A stretch of 64,000 nt of DNA from Rosa chinensis (Eukaryota; Streptophyta; Magnoliopsida; Rosales; Rosaceae): assembly GCF_002994745.2 (NCBI RefSeq), contig NC_037090.1:13621001-13685000 (forward strand), written 5' to 3'. The notes beneath the pieces are model-generated. The model had not been told where the DNA came from. It worked only from the letters and a program-made list of their open reading frames with translations, and did no database searches. Shown piece by piece: positions 32,722 through 43,982 of this stretch. The stretch's first letter is position 1, and each line of letters starts with the position of its first letter. A program made the position numbers and the translations under genes.

Positions 32722-35700
32722 TTAGTTGACATCTGCGAAGGGAGTTCTGGGACACGGGATCTTGCTTTCAGTTTGGCTCCACTTCAATTTGTCATCAGAA
32801 ACATTCTCTTCTTTGATGTCAAAGGAGCTTCTCATTTCCTCAATAGATGCCAAGCTTGGGACTTCTATAACTTTTTTCTTCCGAGTACCAGCATGCTTAT
32901 CAACCTGTTAATAACCATACCAATCAAAAAATACTAAGCTTCATGCAATAATTCCAACCTATTAAGTATTGAGAACATTATTTTAACCCTAAATGGACAA
33001 CATACTGCATAATCTTGTACAAGACACTTTTCTGCTTGGTTTCGTATGGTTGATACACTTTCACTGTGATTGTCTTGTACTGATTTAAGTTGATCCAAGC
33101 ATAAGGTAGTTATGGAATCCATCTCTTTTGCCTTTTCATGATCTTGCATCAGCGAAGCTGCCAATTGTAAAAGACAAGTTGTAAGGGTTGAAAGGGTGAA
33201 CTGCCATTTACCATACAGGAGTGAAGTAGTCAGTGTAGCATAAGTAAATTCAATTTACCATTAACGCATGCCAGCGTGTCAGTGGTTATAGCATCAAAAT
33301 CTGCATCCACATGGGAGGATGCAGACACAAACTCTTCATGTGCCAAACGATTTGCAGAGATGTTTTCCCTGTTTAAGCATGGAATGAAATTTTAATAAGC
33401 AGCATACTAGGAATACTGCAAAATTGGATGATGAGTCAAGGAATGGAAACTCACTTCACAGTGGATTCGATCTTTGAAACACTGTTCTTATTCATATGAT
33501 TTATCGTTGACTCGGTATTTTCCCACTGTTTTCTAGAATAACCAACTCTCTCTGAGCTGCACATACCGTAGAAAGAAAAAAGTTATGAAGTGAAACATTG
33601 ACAGGATGGGTTATATCTGCAACACACTCATGCACAACGGTGGATATAACAGTTAATCAGGTGATGGATTTGCATCTTTTTCTATTAGGATATAATTGCT
33701 TTTACTGTGTCATGCTATTTTAAGAAATAAAAATTTGAGATTGCCAGGAATCATAGAAATGAATCAACATACCACTCTTGGAGGCAGTTTTCCATGATTG
33801 TGTGAGATTCAGCTGCTGAGAATGTGTCTTCCATAAAATGACTCTCCACCTTTTCCAAATGTTCGCTCAACTCCTTCCTAGCATCTGTTGCCACTTGTTG
33901 CATGGTAAACACCTCTTTTTGCAATATGCTATGCTCTTTTGTATCTGTGTGCTTGATGCTGGTTGATGCCTCCGATACCTAATATTTATTTCTTAATGTC
34001 AATTATACAATACCAAATAAACAACTCTAACTCAAGTGACAAGAGAGGGAAATACTTACCATAGAAATTTTCTTAGACGTCAAAGTTTCTAATACTGCTG
34101 CAATTTTATCAAAAGCCTGTTTTTCCTCTCTAGCAGCCTCTTCCTGTTTCAAGGCAGCAAACCATCATCAGTCATTATTCTACCAACTGCTAATATCCAT
34201 CTGTTGGATACCCTTACCTTAAACATCTTCTCAAAGTTCACTAACTGGTGGAATCGTTTGACTTGACTAGATTCAAGAATTTTCATAACTTCTGAAGCAC
34301 GGTCATGGAGGTCATCAAAAAAATTCACACTAGCCTTTGAAATAACTTGTGCTGAATGCAAACTTCGTTGTAATCCCTACAGTTTTACACCAAGGTTAAC
34401 AATATGTTTATCCTTTTCAAGTACAGATTATAACAAGAACAAACTTACCAGCTCGTGTTGCTGAGTGGAGAAAGCCAATAGCTGTTTATGCTCAACAATA
34501 GACTGCTGAATATCTTGGATGACCTCGTTGGCCTCCGTAACCGCAGATCCAAGAAACTGGAAGACAACATCATATTATACACAGCTATAAATTAACAACG
34601 TCCTATAAATAGTAATATGGATAATGCATGTATAAATAAAATTTCTGACACAATACCTTCTCAACAGCCACTGTCTGTGATAATGTTTTACTATTTAGCT
34701 GCTCCAAGTCAGATGATGCTTTCATTTGCAGCACGTTGGCAAGCTCCTTCAAGGCTGATACTCCAGAACTGTATGTCTCTGATATTTTCTTAATCCTTGA
34801 TTCCAATACCTTTGTTGCCTGGTAATTTTAATTTTGAAAGAAGCATATTAATAATAAAAACCAAGGCAAGCAGTATCTGATGAAGACAAAATCTCCCTTA
34901 CATCACATTTACTCGCAAGGTATGAGTGAACATGCTCCTCCATGCATCTTAGTTGGTTCTTCTGTTGAGAAACAGACCCTAAGATGGTCTTATGCAGATC
35001 TTTTAAACTCCGGTCAAGCTGAGAACCAAATGTCAAAACCAAGCCTTGATTTTCTTCCTCCATTCTGTCTTTCTGATCTGCAGAAAGCAAAGAACATTTA
35101 CTTGAGTCCAGATATAATAATGCAATAGCTCATGTAGTATGCTGTCTTAACATCTAGCCAGCAACCACAGTAACCACTTAGCATTTTCGAATCATTAAAA
35201 AATTAAAAATGCAATACAGTCATACTTTTCTATACAACAGTTGCTTATAAGCTTAAATACTGAAGTTTTTACCTAATTTTTCATGTAGCGAACTTATATC
35301 CTCTGATGCAGTCTGTAGATCAGTGCGTAACTCCTTTGCTCGTCCAATTATAAGATTTTCTGTTTTCATAAGCACATAGATATTTGTCACCAATGTTTCA
35401 AGTATCAAACATACAGAAGATATAGTTAATAAACAAATAACAAGAAACAAACACAATCTCCTCAACAATATCTCAACTGCCTTGCCTGAGGATAGCAGTT
35501 TGGAGATGATATGCTCCTTCTCTTTTAGGGTTAAGATGGCTACCCGGTGATTCTCTTGAAGTTCAAGCAATGCCTTGTTACTATTTTCCAGATTTATCTG
35601 ACAAAATGCATTTGAAGTCATTATGAGATGCATGAACTCAAAAGACAACAAAATAAACACAATTTCAAGTACATGATACGTACCTTACAGTCCTTGAGCT

Positions 35701-38700
35701 CACTTTGGAAATCCAATTTCTGTTCTTGCTCGCTGAGATAGAGCTCACGAAACTTTTCCACTTGCTGCAAGAACAAGTGACTTTGATGACATCTATATCA
35801 TAGAAGAAAATTTTATCAGCGAGCACAAAAATGTACCTTTTCTGAGAGGTTGAGGTCATTCTCCAATTGCTCTATTCTCTCAACCCTAGCCTGCAGGTTT
35901 TCCAAATTTTAAACAGATGAAGCCACATTATATAAAAGCAATAGGACAACTATAATGCAGATCACAGTACATGATGCAAATAAGTTAAGCACCCACTAGT
36001 TTTTCTATATACAGGATAATCAACTAATCTATTAATTTAAATAAAGTTTCTGGTTTCCTTCAGTAAATGTGAAATCATGAATTCAGTGTGATTAGAAAAC
36101 AACCTAATTTAAAGAATGCTCTGACCAACCTACGCCTAATATGCGTAAATCCTATGGGCAAAACAAAGGTGTAAATTCACCTTCTTCTCAGCTTCTTCCA
36201 GGACAAATCTTTCACGTGGAATATAAACACCATTCTTTTCACGTGCTGCCCGAATATCTGCATTGGTATAAAAGATTACAATGATTTAGTCCTTTTCCTT
36301 ACAGAATCAATTTAAGTATGCTAGTGTCATCTAACCTTCTTTCATTCTCTCAATCTCTATATACAAATCCTTAAGCAGCACTGTTTTTGACATTTTCTGG
36401 TTTGCCTGCCAAAATAAAAAATTAAAAAATGGATCATCATGAAGCAACAGGTTTGGAGAAACAAAGTGGAGGCAAATATATATCCAAGCAAACCTCAGGT
36501 CTGTTTTTGATGTTCTTGGCACGATGGGCATAATCTAGTGTGCTTAGAGTCTCATCCACGAAATGAAAACAAGGAGAAATTGTGGCGATGATGCAAGTTT
36601 TTGTTTTGCCTCCTAGTGATTCTCTTAAAAGTCTTGTAAGCTTACTGTCCCTGCAGACAAAATCCCGGTATTAGGCAAGACACAGTCAAAAAAAAAAGTA
36701 TATTATATTAGATATTTCAAAGTACCTGTAAGGTATATGAGTGGAATGCTCCACTAGTGCATTTATGACACGGCCTAAGGTGAGTAAGCTCTTATTTATC
36801 TCTCCTGCTTCTCTTGCACGAGCCTGCAATTTTTACACAAAAGTCTTATGTAAGCCTGATATACATACCAATTCTAAAGTTAAGAAACTGTGGCAAACTC
36901 ATATTCAACCAAGCATAGGCTTTGGCATGCCTTTAGATTACAGTTCAATAAGATAGGAAAATTGAATTACAACATCATACAAATGTGCATCATAATGAAA
37001 GAGCTACTGGGCCATTAATAGAACAACATGAAGAGCTAAGCTATGTCATAGTAACAATCAAATGTACCATTTGGGATTGTCTCTGGGTGTAACTTTAGTC
37101 ACTAATACGATAACTTTGCCAGACCAGCAATAAAGTTTTTTTTTTTAAAAAAAGTTTAATATAATACCTCACGTGCACCTGAACGAGATATGTTTCTGAT
37201 CCTGCCAAATCAACAAGATTAAGTTTGCCGCATTTAATTAGCTCCTCATCACCAACTGTTGCTTCTTTTATATGGACAGTAATGGAAAAGACGGAATGAG
37301 AGCGACTGCAAAAAGGGACAAAAAATTGATAAGAAACCATTTCTTCAAGAGTTTACTTTTTTTAGTGATCGAGAAAAACACACCTGCTGCGCTTGTTCAG
37401 AAGAGTGTCTGCTGTACGCCTCTTGGCAGCCCCCCTTTCCAACAGAGTATAAATTTCATTTACAGTATACACAGGTTCTTCTTCGAGGCCTCTCACGATC
37501 ACACAACCCTTTCCATCCTCCATCAAGGAAATAGGTTTCTTTTGCCTGTCTTCAGAAGTTCTTGAGTGGTCCTCTGGAGCTAGTAAATCAGTTATTTCTT
37601 CATTATATAGTTCCAAGAATGTCACTCTCAGGCTGTAGTCTGCATTTTGTGCTTCGAGTGTATCAAAAATCTGATGAACAGCCCGTGGAATTACACCAGC
37701 CTCAGCAGGTAAATTGCCATTCTACAAGAAATGTTATGCACACATTGTGAGAGCTGTAAGAAAGAAGATATTGCCTAATTTATCATTTAAATAAGTTGAC
37801 GATTACCAATCCATACCTTTTTTCTCATCCCACCTTCCATTGTATAAGTTTTACCGGTGCCTGTCTGCCCATATGCAAATACAGTGCAGTTGAAACCATC
37901 AAGAACTTCATTCACAATAGGGGAAATGGCTTGTTCATATATTGACTTTTGCTGTGCTTTTGGACCGAAAACCTAACAAATTTTAAGAGTAAAATAAATA
38001 AGCCGATAATTAACATTTGGATTTAAGAGGACATTACAAAGATTCTCCAAAAAAGAGGTTAGGAGTATACCTTGTCAAAAGTGAAAACTTTGTCTATTGG
38101 CTTGTTATTTAGACTGTGCAAAACAGTGACTTCTCTTTTTGTTTCATTACATGATACCACCTTCTGAACATGCGACTTTTGCTCCTCATCACTTAATGGC
38201 CTGAAAATAAAATCAACAATAAGCAGATGAGATATTTCTGAACTTTTAGTATTTAACTTCAGCAAGTTTAGATAACTCATCAGAGATCATTAACCATTCA
38301 CTAATATTTCACAAGTCAGCTGAAAGCATAATTCGAAGCTACAAACTTCAATGCCAAACCAGAACAAACAAACACTTCCATGGTCCACACGTCAAAAACC
38401 ATATCAATTCTCACACACTATAATCTAATTGATGACAATGAACTGCAAGTTCCTCCCTACTTCATTAATTAAGAACACAGCAAGTTGAAAATAGATTAGC
38501 AACCCCACAAATATTTCCAGTTACCAATCACAAAGCAGCTGGCTATAACTATAACCCAATTCCAGATTTCCAACAGCAATCAAATATGAATCTAACCCAA
38601 CAAATAAACACCCATACATATCCATAGAGATTTCAAGTCAGTATCAAATACTCAAACCCTCAACTGAAAAATCCAGAGAGATAAAAAGTGACCTGCATCT

Positions 38701-38859
38701 GAGCACAACTTGCACATTAACTTCCTTATCCTTATCCTTGTGATTCGAATTCCAATCAAGAGTACCACGCCGCTTTTCGGGCCGAGGCGTGAGAAAAGGA
38801 GATGGGGATGCTGCCATCCCCGTCCCAACTTTCCTAGAATCAGGCGTCACTGACGTCAT
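32722..38859 (-). CDS. KIN5: Kinesin-5 (BimC class) mitotic motor, one base missing in the motor domain
   Basis: Plus-end motor that crosslinks and slides antiparallel spindle and phragmoplast microtubules as a tetramer. Coding exons in gene order: 38693-38859, 38071-38200, 37817-37972, 37384-37721, 37168-37305, 36726-36823, 36494-36650, 36336-36405, 36181-36257, 35837-35890, 35684-35764, 35486-35597, 35273-35359, 34902-35077, 34657-34818, 34449-34556, 34218-34376, 34060-34143, 33773-33978, 33455-33556, 33259-33368, 33006-33157, 32722-32904. Start [12 protein letters not shown]; motor residues about 45-410 with P-loop GQTGTGKT (134-141), switch I NKRSSRSHS and switch II DLAGSE. Long coiled coils follow, and the end is RTPFADVN. 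The intron after 35486 is GC-AG, the others GT-AG. Exons sum to 3107 nt, one short of 1036 codons. The loss is in the A run after DLAGSE (37193-37195). A donor at 37177-37178 would restore the frame. Confidence 0.92.
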
Positions 38860-38879
38860 CTTTCAGTCCTTCCCAAAAC

Positions 38880-39086
38880 CTAAAAGCAACACCAACACAG
38901 TTCATCACCAGGTGCAAACCCCAAATCCAAATACAGAGTAATAAAAACAAAACAAAAAAAACCCTAAACAGAAAATTTTAATTAACTCGATTAACTGCCA
39001 TAATGAACCCTAAAAGAAGCCCTGACATCCGCAAAGGGAAACAAAATCAAGGGGGGGGAATTTAATTTTGGGAGCGGAGAATTTAC
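38880..39086 (-). other. Intron in the kinesin-5 5' UTR
   Basis: Minus-strand CAG|GTAAAT at 39087 and TTTTAG|GTTTTG at 38880 frame a 207-bp intron. The 5' UTR part next to the ATG is then 38860-38879 and the first, non-coding exon begins upstream of 39087. Confidence 0.6.
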
Positions 39087-39246
39087 CTGTGCGCTTCAGA
39101 AACCACGACGTAATTAAGAATCTGAACGTCGAACAGAGAGAACTAGGGTTTTGATGATTTGGGGGGATCGGAATTGAGATCTTTGGGATTTTGGGGACGG
39201 ATTCCAAGTGAGGATTTGAAATGAGGAAGCTGTTGTTGGTCCAAAG

Positions 39247-39257
39247 GCCAACGGCTA
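39247..39257 (+). promoter_or_regulatory. MSA-like element upstream of kinesin-5
   Basis: GCCAACGGCTA matches the mitosis-specific activator consensus (YCYAACGGYYA, bound by MYB3R factors) at 10 of 11 positions, in the likely promoter or first exon of a G2/M gene. It is on the strand opposite to the gene. Confidence 0.55.
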
Positions 39258-40322
39258 CTACTAGAATTTGTAATGGGGGAGAGGAACTGGAGCGGTGGGA
39301 CCCAGATAGATTCCGGGCGTTTTTCAAAATGGTAGGGTCGGTAGCTTAAAATTTTCAAATCAGGCGCGTAGGCTCAGGCGTCTGGCTAAAATATTTGAAA
39401 AAATAAGCAAGAATGACCGCTAATGGTATGATAAAAAAAAAAAAAAAAACAAACAAATAAATAATGGAGTGTATAGCAAGGTTGGATTTCAAAATTCTAC
39501 AATGGCGTTGGCATTTAATTGGATTGGAGATGTGATATAATTGGTAAAATTAAAATGTTGCTCAATGCAAGTTCAAAAATAATCTTTTTGTGTGAATAAT
39601 ATTTGATTATTTGTACTGTAAATGGATTTTAGTTGTTGATGCATGTGGATTTCATTTTAAACTTTACATACATACAAATAATTTCATTATATTAACGCGA
39701 AGCGCGTGAGTGAACCATCTAGATATTAACCATCTCTCCGGTCGCCTCCATTTGTTCGTAGTTCGTCTATGGTTTTATTGTCGTTGCTGCCACCCTCGTC
39801 CTTGAATATGCTCTTAAGGTTTGAGTTCTTCACTCGCTCACTGGTAGGGTGGTGTAGAGCTAGCCATTTAGCTTTCTAATTGTTTTTTTTTTTAGGAGAG
39901 TTTGATTTTTTTTTTTCAAAAAAGAAAAAAGAAGTCATCTTAAGAGAAACTAAATTGGCTCCAAAGAATCCGAGCAAATGGACATTGTTGCTTCCTAAGA
40001 ATCAAACCAGAGCTGAATCATGTCATTCAAGCAACAAAAGTTATAATTACCACACAAGGAGCTTATCTACTTGTGCATGATTCAGTAAAACTGTAAAAGG
40101 GCGAGAAGACAGTGCATGATTGTGGGTGCAGCGCAATTGTAAAAGAGAAAAAGATAGAGAATTATAATTTTATAATGATTGCAAAGAATGCAATCTGAAT
40201 TGGAGTGCGAACGTCAATTAACCATAATACTATCATATAGAATTGTGGGTTCGACTCTGTGGTCGATCATTTATGATTTTTAAAAACGTAAAGCCATATG
40301 ATTAATGGTTGAATCAATTTAA
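39258..40322. other. Intergenic DNA; possible Helitron 3' end
   Basis: No gene seen. At 39695-39707 a CG hairpin (ACGCG-AAG-CGCGT) follows a long AT-rich stretch and is followed about 11 bases later by CTAG, which is how plant Helitron 3' ends look. The next base is A, not the expected T, and no 5' end was found. Confidence 0.35.
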
Positions 40323-41077
40323 GGGCAACTCCAACCTTGGGGTGCCAAACCTATTTTTGGGCTATTTTGAGACTTTGGATCTCCAACCTTTTGTTTTTGG
40401 GGGGTCTGGTCCTATAAATATAGGACTTGGACTCATTTGTAGTCTCAAATATGAGACTTTTCCAAGACCAGAACTTATCACTGTGCATGGGGGCCAGCCC
40501 ACTTGCTGCCTCAGCCCACACACCGAACCAACTCGCGGAAGGAAGAAACTGAAGGAAACGCGCGCCAAAGGGAGAAGGAAGAGACAGCACGCGCGGAACG
40601 CGCGCTGGAGAGAGAAATTTGCCTGCTTTCCGTCTGCAGCCGTGGGCCCCTCGCCTGCGAAACTGTCCCCTGGTGACCGTTGGAACCCCCAACGGTCATG
40701 AAATGCACGGTCCAGATTGTTTCCCTGATCAATTTGGACGGTCCGATGTCACCTCTTTTTTTTTTTTTTTGACTGTAACGGATCTATTCAAGATCCAATG
40801 GTTCAGATTATTTGGAAAAAAGTAATGAACGGCTCTTATTAATTGACGAGTTATTATTTCCTTTTTGTTCCAAAAAAAATAAAAAAAATTACCAGAAAAT
40901 AGGGGGGAAAAATATACCCGTTGGAACAGTAAATTATGGGAAATTCTATAAATACCTACCCATTCTTTTCTATTTCCTCACACCAAATATCCTCCATCTC
41001 CTTCACAATTTTCCATTCATTGTTACATCTTCTTGTTCTTAAATATATATTCCTTTTATTTTTTTGTCTTGGAAAAA

Positions 41078-42094
41078 ATGGCTCCAAGAGGGGATTCTTG
41101 GAGGCACAATGAAGAAATTATTCTTTGCCAAGCTTGGATCACCGTTGGGGGTGATGGTTGCGTTGGAAAAGATCAAAAGTCGGACTTATTGTGGAGTCGT
41201 GTGGCGGAGGAGTACAATGCTCACAAACCGGCCGGTTGCATGGATAGAACACATTCTAGTTGCCACGCTCGTTGGAAGAAAATAAGTCCGGCATGTATGA
41301 AGTGGCGCCAAGCTCTTAACAAGGTCGAACACTTTCAACGAAGAAGCGGCGAAAATATGGAGGACGAGGTAATTATTTTGAAATATGTTCAATAATGATT
41401 ATTGATTTATTTATCATGTAGTTGTTAAAAGTAAAATGTTGTTATATAGTTTATTCATCGATTTATACTAAGCCAATTTTTTTTTAATATTTTATTTACT
41501 TAATATTATATGTAGCTCATGAATGTTAAATCAACGTACTACGACTCGGAAGGTTGCGATTTTGTGTTTGAGCATTGTTGGCAATACTTGAAAAATACGG
41601 AAAAGTTTGGGAAAACACCATCAATGGAAAACACCAACTTTAGTGTTCCTAATCATGTCAACTTCGATGACGGTGGAACAACCACGCCCGAGGATGAGCT
41701 TCCGTCATCAAGAAAGGCACGTCCTCAAGGACAAAAAGCACAGAAGCTAGCTAAGAAAAAAGGCAATAAGCAGGATGCGGATGGCCTACGAGTTCAAATG
41801 CAGAAATGTTATGAACAAACCGAACGCGAGTACCAACAAAGGCAAAGACAGTTTGAGGAAGGTCAACTAATTGAGCAACGCGCTGAGGATGCTCGCACGA
41901 TGCAGGTGGATCCATCAATTTTCACCCCAAGAAAGAGGAGTTATTGGGAGAGGAAGCAACAACAAATAATTGATAAGGAGGCAGAAACTTCAAGCATCCC
42001 GGAACACTCTCAAGATCCTACACCCCCTGAAGGAGACAACACAGCCTTGACCACTTATGATCCACTTTGCCTGCACGTCATCATGATGTATTGA
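41078..42094 (+). CDS. PIF/Harbinger ORF1, Myb/trihelix-like protein (two exons)
   Basis: Exons 41078-41368 and 41516-42094 joined by a 147-bp GT-AG intron in phase 0 give 289 residues. Starts MAPRGDSWRHNEEIILCQAW; an upstream in-frame ATG at 41033 lies in the AT-rich leader and is less likely. The N-terminus is the SANT/Myb-like domain of Harbinger ORF1 (W-spaced helices with DLLWSRV and HSSCHARWKKIS). Exon 2 continues with FVFEHCWQYLKN and a Gln/Glu-rich charged tail. In this superfamily ORF1 binds the element ends and brings the transposase into the nucleus, and both proteins are needed to jump. The last 12 or so residues (YDPLCLHVIMMY) are antisense of the transposase tail, so the natural C-terminus is probably lost. 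Confidence 0.85.
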
Positions 42095-43137
42095 AGGTTC
42101 TCCTTACTCCACCCACGAGCTGGTCCTCTTATGATTGCCCAACGAGCTTGGAGAATACCAAATGCTCTCTCCACGTCTTTTCTGTATGCTTCCTGCATCC
42201 TTGTGAAATGTTGTGTCTGCGGCGACCTCGGGTTTCGGATTGCTTGTACAAATGACCCCCACTTTGGGTATATGCCATCAACTAGGTAATAACATTGACG
42301 ATAATGCCTATTATGTACCTGGTAGTTCACTTCAGGGGTTTCACCGGTGCATACGTCATTGAATAAAGGTGAACATCCAAGGACGTTAATATCATTCAGG
42401 GAACCTGGAAGTCCGAAGAAGGCATGCCAAATCCAAGTATCGTAGGAGGCCACCGCCTCTAAGATGATTGTGGGTTTCCCCTTGTAGCCAGTATACTGCC
42501 CTGCCCATCCGGTGGGACAATTTTTCCACTGCCAATGCATACAATCAAGGCTACCGATCATCCCCGGGAATCCCCGTTCTGCAGCTTTGTCAAGCAGCCG
42601 TCGCAAATCTGCCGGTGTTGGTCGGCGGAGGTAAGTCTCATGGTACACATTCCAGATTGCTTTTGTGAAGTGCTCAAAAATCTCAATGGCAGTGGACTTC
42701 GCAATATCTAGATAATCATCACAGAAATCAGCTGTGATGCCATACGCGAGCATTCTCATGGCGCATGTCAGCTTTTGTTCAGTGGATAAGCTGAGTCTCC
42801 CACAAGCATCTCTTGTTTGAACAAAATATGGGTCGTAGTTGGCCACATCACGCATCATCTTGTCAAAGACCCAAGGTTGCATTCTATATCGCCTGCGAAA
42901 TATGTTTGGTTCATACCTGCACGGATCCGTGAAGTATTGAGCTTTGAGTCGAAGATCCATCAGCTCTCGATCCCTGGCCTTATAGGTACGACCTTCTGAA
43001 GAACCACCCCATTGTGAATCCTCATCTTCCAGAGTTTGGATTTGCAAGGCAGCAGCAGACATCATCAAGGCTCGTCGACGGCTTCTCGTGACGGCCTCTT
43101 CTTGATCTTTCTGCAACCATTTCGTCAAACGATTCAT
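42055..43137 (-). CDS. PIF/Harbinger transposase (DDE_Tnp_4), C-terminus clipped
   Basis: 360 residues from an ATG at 43137-43135, no intron. N-terminal helix-turn-helix region, then the DDE nuclease core: D198 in GSLDCMHW, D249 in GSLNDINV and E323 in DVERAFGILQARW, with the family's GYKGKPTIILEAVA between. All three catalytic residues are present. It cuts at the inverted ends and inserts at TTA/TAA. The reading ends ...YIMMTC then RQSGS and stop, whereas relatives run on for several dozen residues after MMTC (usually IILHNMI). The frame instead runs into the end of ORF1, so a deletion has removed the last part and the spacer between genes. Activity is doubtful. Confidence 0.9.
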   Translation of the reverse strand: MNRLTKWLQKDQEEAVTRSRRRALMMSAAALQIQTLEDEDSQWGGSSEGRTYKARDRELMDLRLKAQYFTDPCRYEPNIFRRRYRMQPWVFDKMMRDVANYDPYFVQTRDACGRLSLSTEQKLTCAMRMLAYGITADFCDDYLDIAKSTAIEIFEHFTKAIWNVYHETYLRRPTPADLRRLLDKAAERGFPGMIGSLDCMHWQWKNCPTGWAGQYTGYKGKPTIILEAVASYDTWIWHAFFGLPGSLNDINVLGCSPLFNDVCTGETPEVNYQVHNRHYRQCYYLVDGIYPKWGSFVQAIRNPRSPQTQHFTRMQEAYRKDVERAFGILQARWAIIRGPARGWSKENLQYIMMTCRQSGS

Positions 43138-43410
43138 TGTAGAAATGGTTTGACAAAATCAAAACGGAAAAGAAAGAAAGATTTGTATGATTTGGATATG
43201 AGAAGTGTTTGTGAATTTGTGAGAGATGAGGATGATAATGACCCCATATTTATGGACGGTTTGAGTTTATTTTATTAGATAATGTATGACACGTGGCGGA
43301 CGATGACTCGACCGTAATTTGGACAACCAATTACAGATTGACACGTGGCGCTGAAATCACATCGAAATTCGGCTGTTTGGCATATATGCCGACACAAAAC
43401 ATCAAAATAT
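43138..43410 (-). promoter_or_regulatory. Promoter side of the PIF transposase
   Basis: Holds two copies of GACACGTGGCG (near 43290 and 43340) and otherwise no gene. Expected promoter of the minus-strand transposase. Confidence 0.4.
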
Positions 43411-43740
43411 CTTCTAAATAGTTAGATTCTTTGTCGTATGTGCCGACACTTTTGTTGTATATGCCGACAAAAATAAAAAATTAAAATTTTTAAATAATAA
43501 GAATATTTTTTAACTATTATGATCTAAATAGTTAGATTTTTATTCGTATGTGCCGACACTTTTGTCGTATATGCCGACAAAAAAAATTTAAAATTTTTAA
43601 ATAATAAGAATAATTTTTAACTATTATGATCTAAATAGTTAGATTTTTATTCGTATGTGCCGACACTTTTGTCGTATATGCCGACAAAAAAAAATTAAAA
43701 TATTTTTTTAAATTCATTAAATAATAAGAATAATTTTTAA
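43411..43740. repeat. Subterminal minisatellite of the PIF element (about 106 bp x 3)
   Basis: Three units starting near 43414, 43521 and 43628, each with GTATGTGCCGACACTTTTGT then CGTATATGCCGACAAAA, so each unit has GCCGACA twice and its near-inverse. Repeated subterminal motifs of this kind are often binding sites for the element's own proteins. Confidence 0.85.
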
Positions 43741-43855
43741 ATATTATGATGAAATGTTAAATTATTTTTTTAACCTTATTTAATTAAATTAACATATTTT
43801 TAATATAATATTCATCAAAATTATACTCATATTATATTTTAGTCAAGAATAGTGA

Positions 43856-43979
43856 AAATAGCACCCCCAAATGGTGCCTATGGTTGGAGATGGGAATTGA
43901 GTCCTATATGAATAGTGCAACAAGGGGGTGCTAAAATGAGAATAGCACCCCCAAATGGTGCCTATGGTTGGAGTTGCCC
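43856..43979. repeat. Duplicated right terminus of the PIF element
   Basis: GAATAGCACCCCCAAATGG with the following TGCCTATGGTTGGAG occurs at about 43857 and again at about 43940. Only the second copy ends in the true terminus GTTGCCC. Confidence 0.85.
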
Positions 43980-43982
43980 TAA

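Larger units (their letters stand above)
40323..43979. mobile_element. PIF/Harbinger DNA transposon with ORF1 and transposase
   Basis: Inverted ends GGGCAACTCCAACC (40323-40336) and its complement (43966-43979), flanked on both sides by the 3-bp duplication TAA (40320-40322 and 43980-43982), the standard Harbinger signature. Carries both required genes in convergent orientation: Myb-like ORF1 (plus strand) and DDE transposase (minus strand). 3657 bp in all. The 3' ends of the two genes overlap at 42055-42094, where sequence has been lost. The right subterminal region has minisatellite repeats and a duplicated end. Confidence 0.95.
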
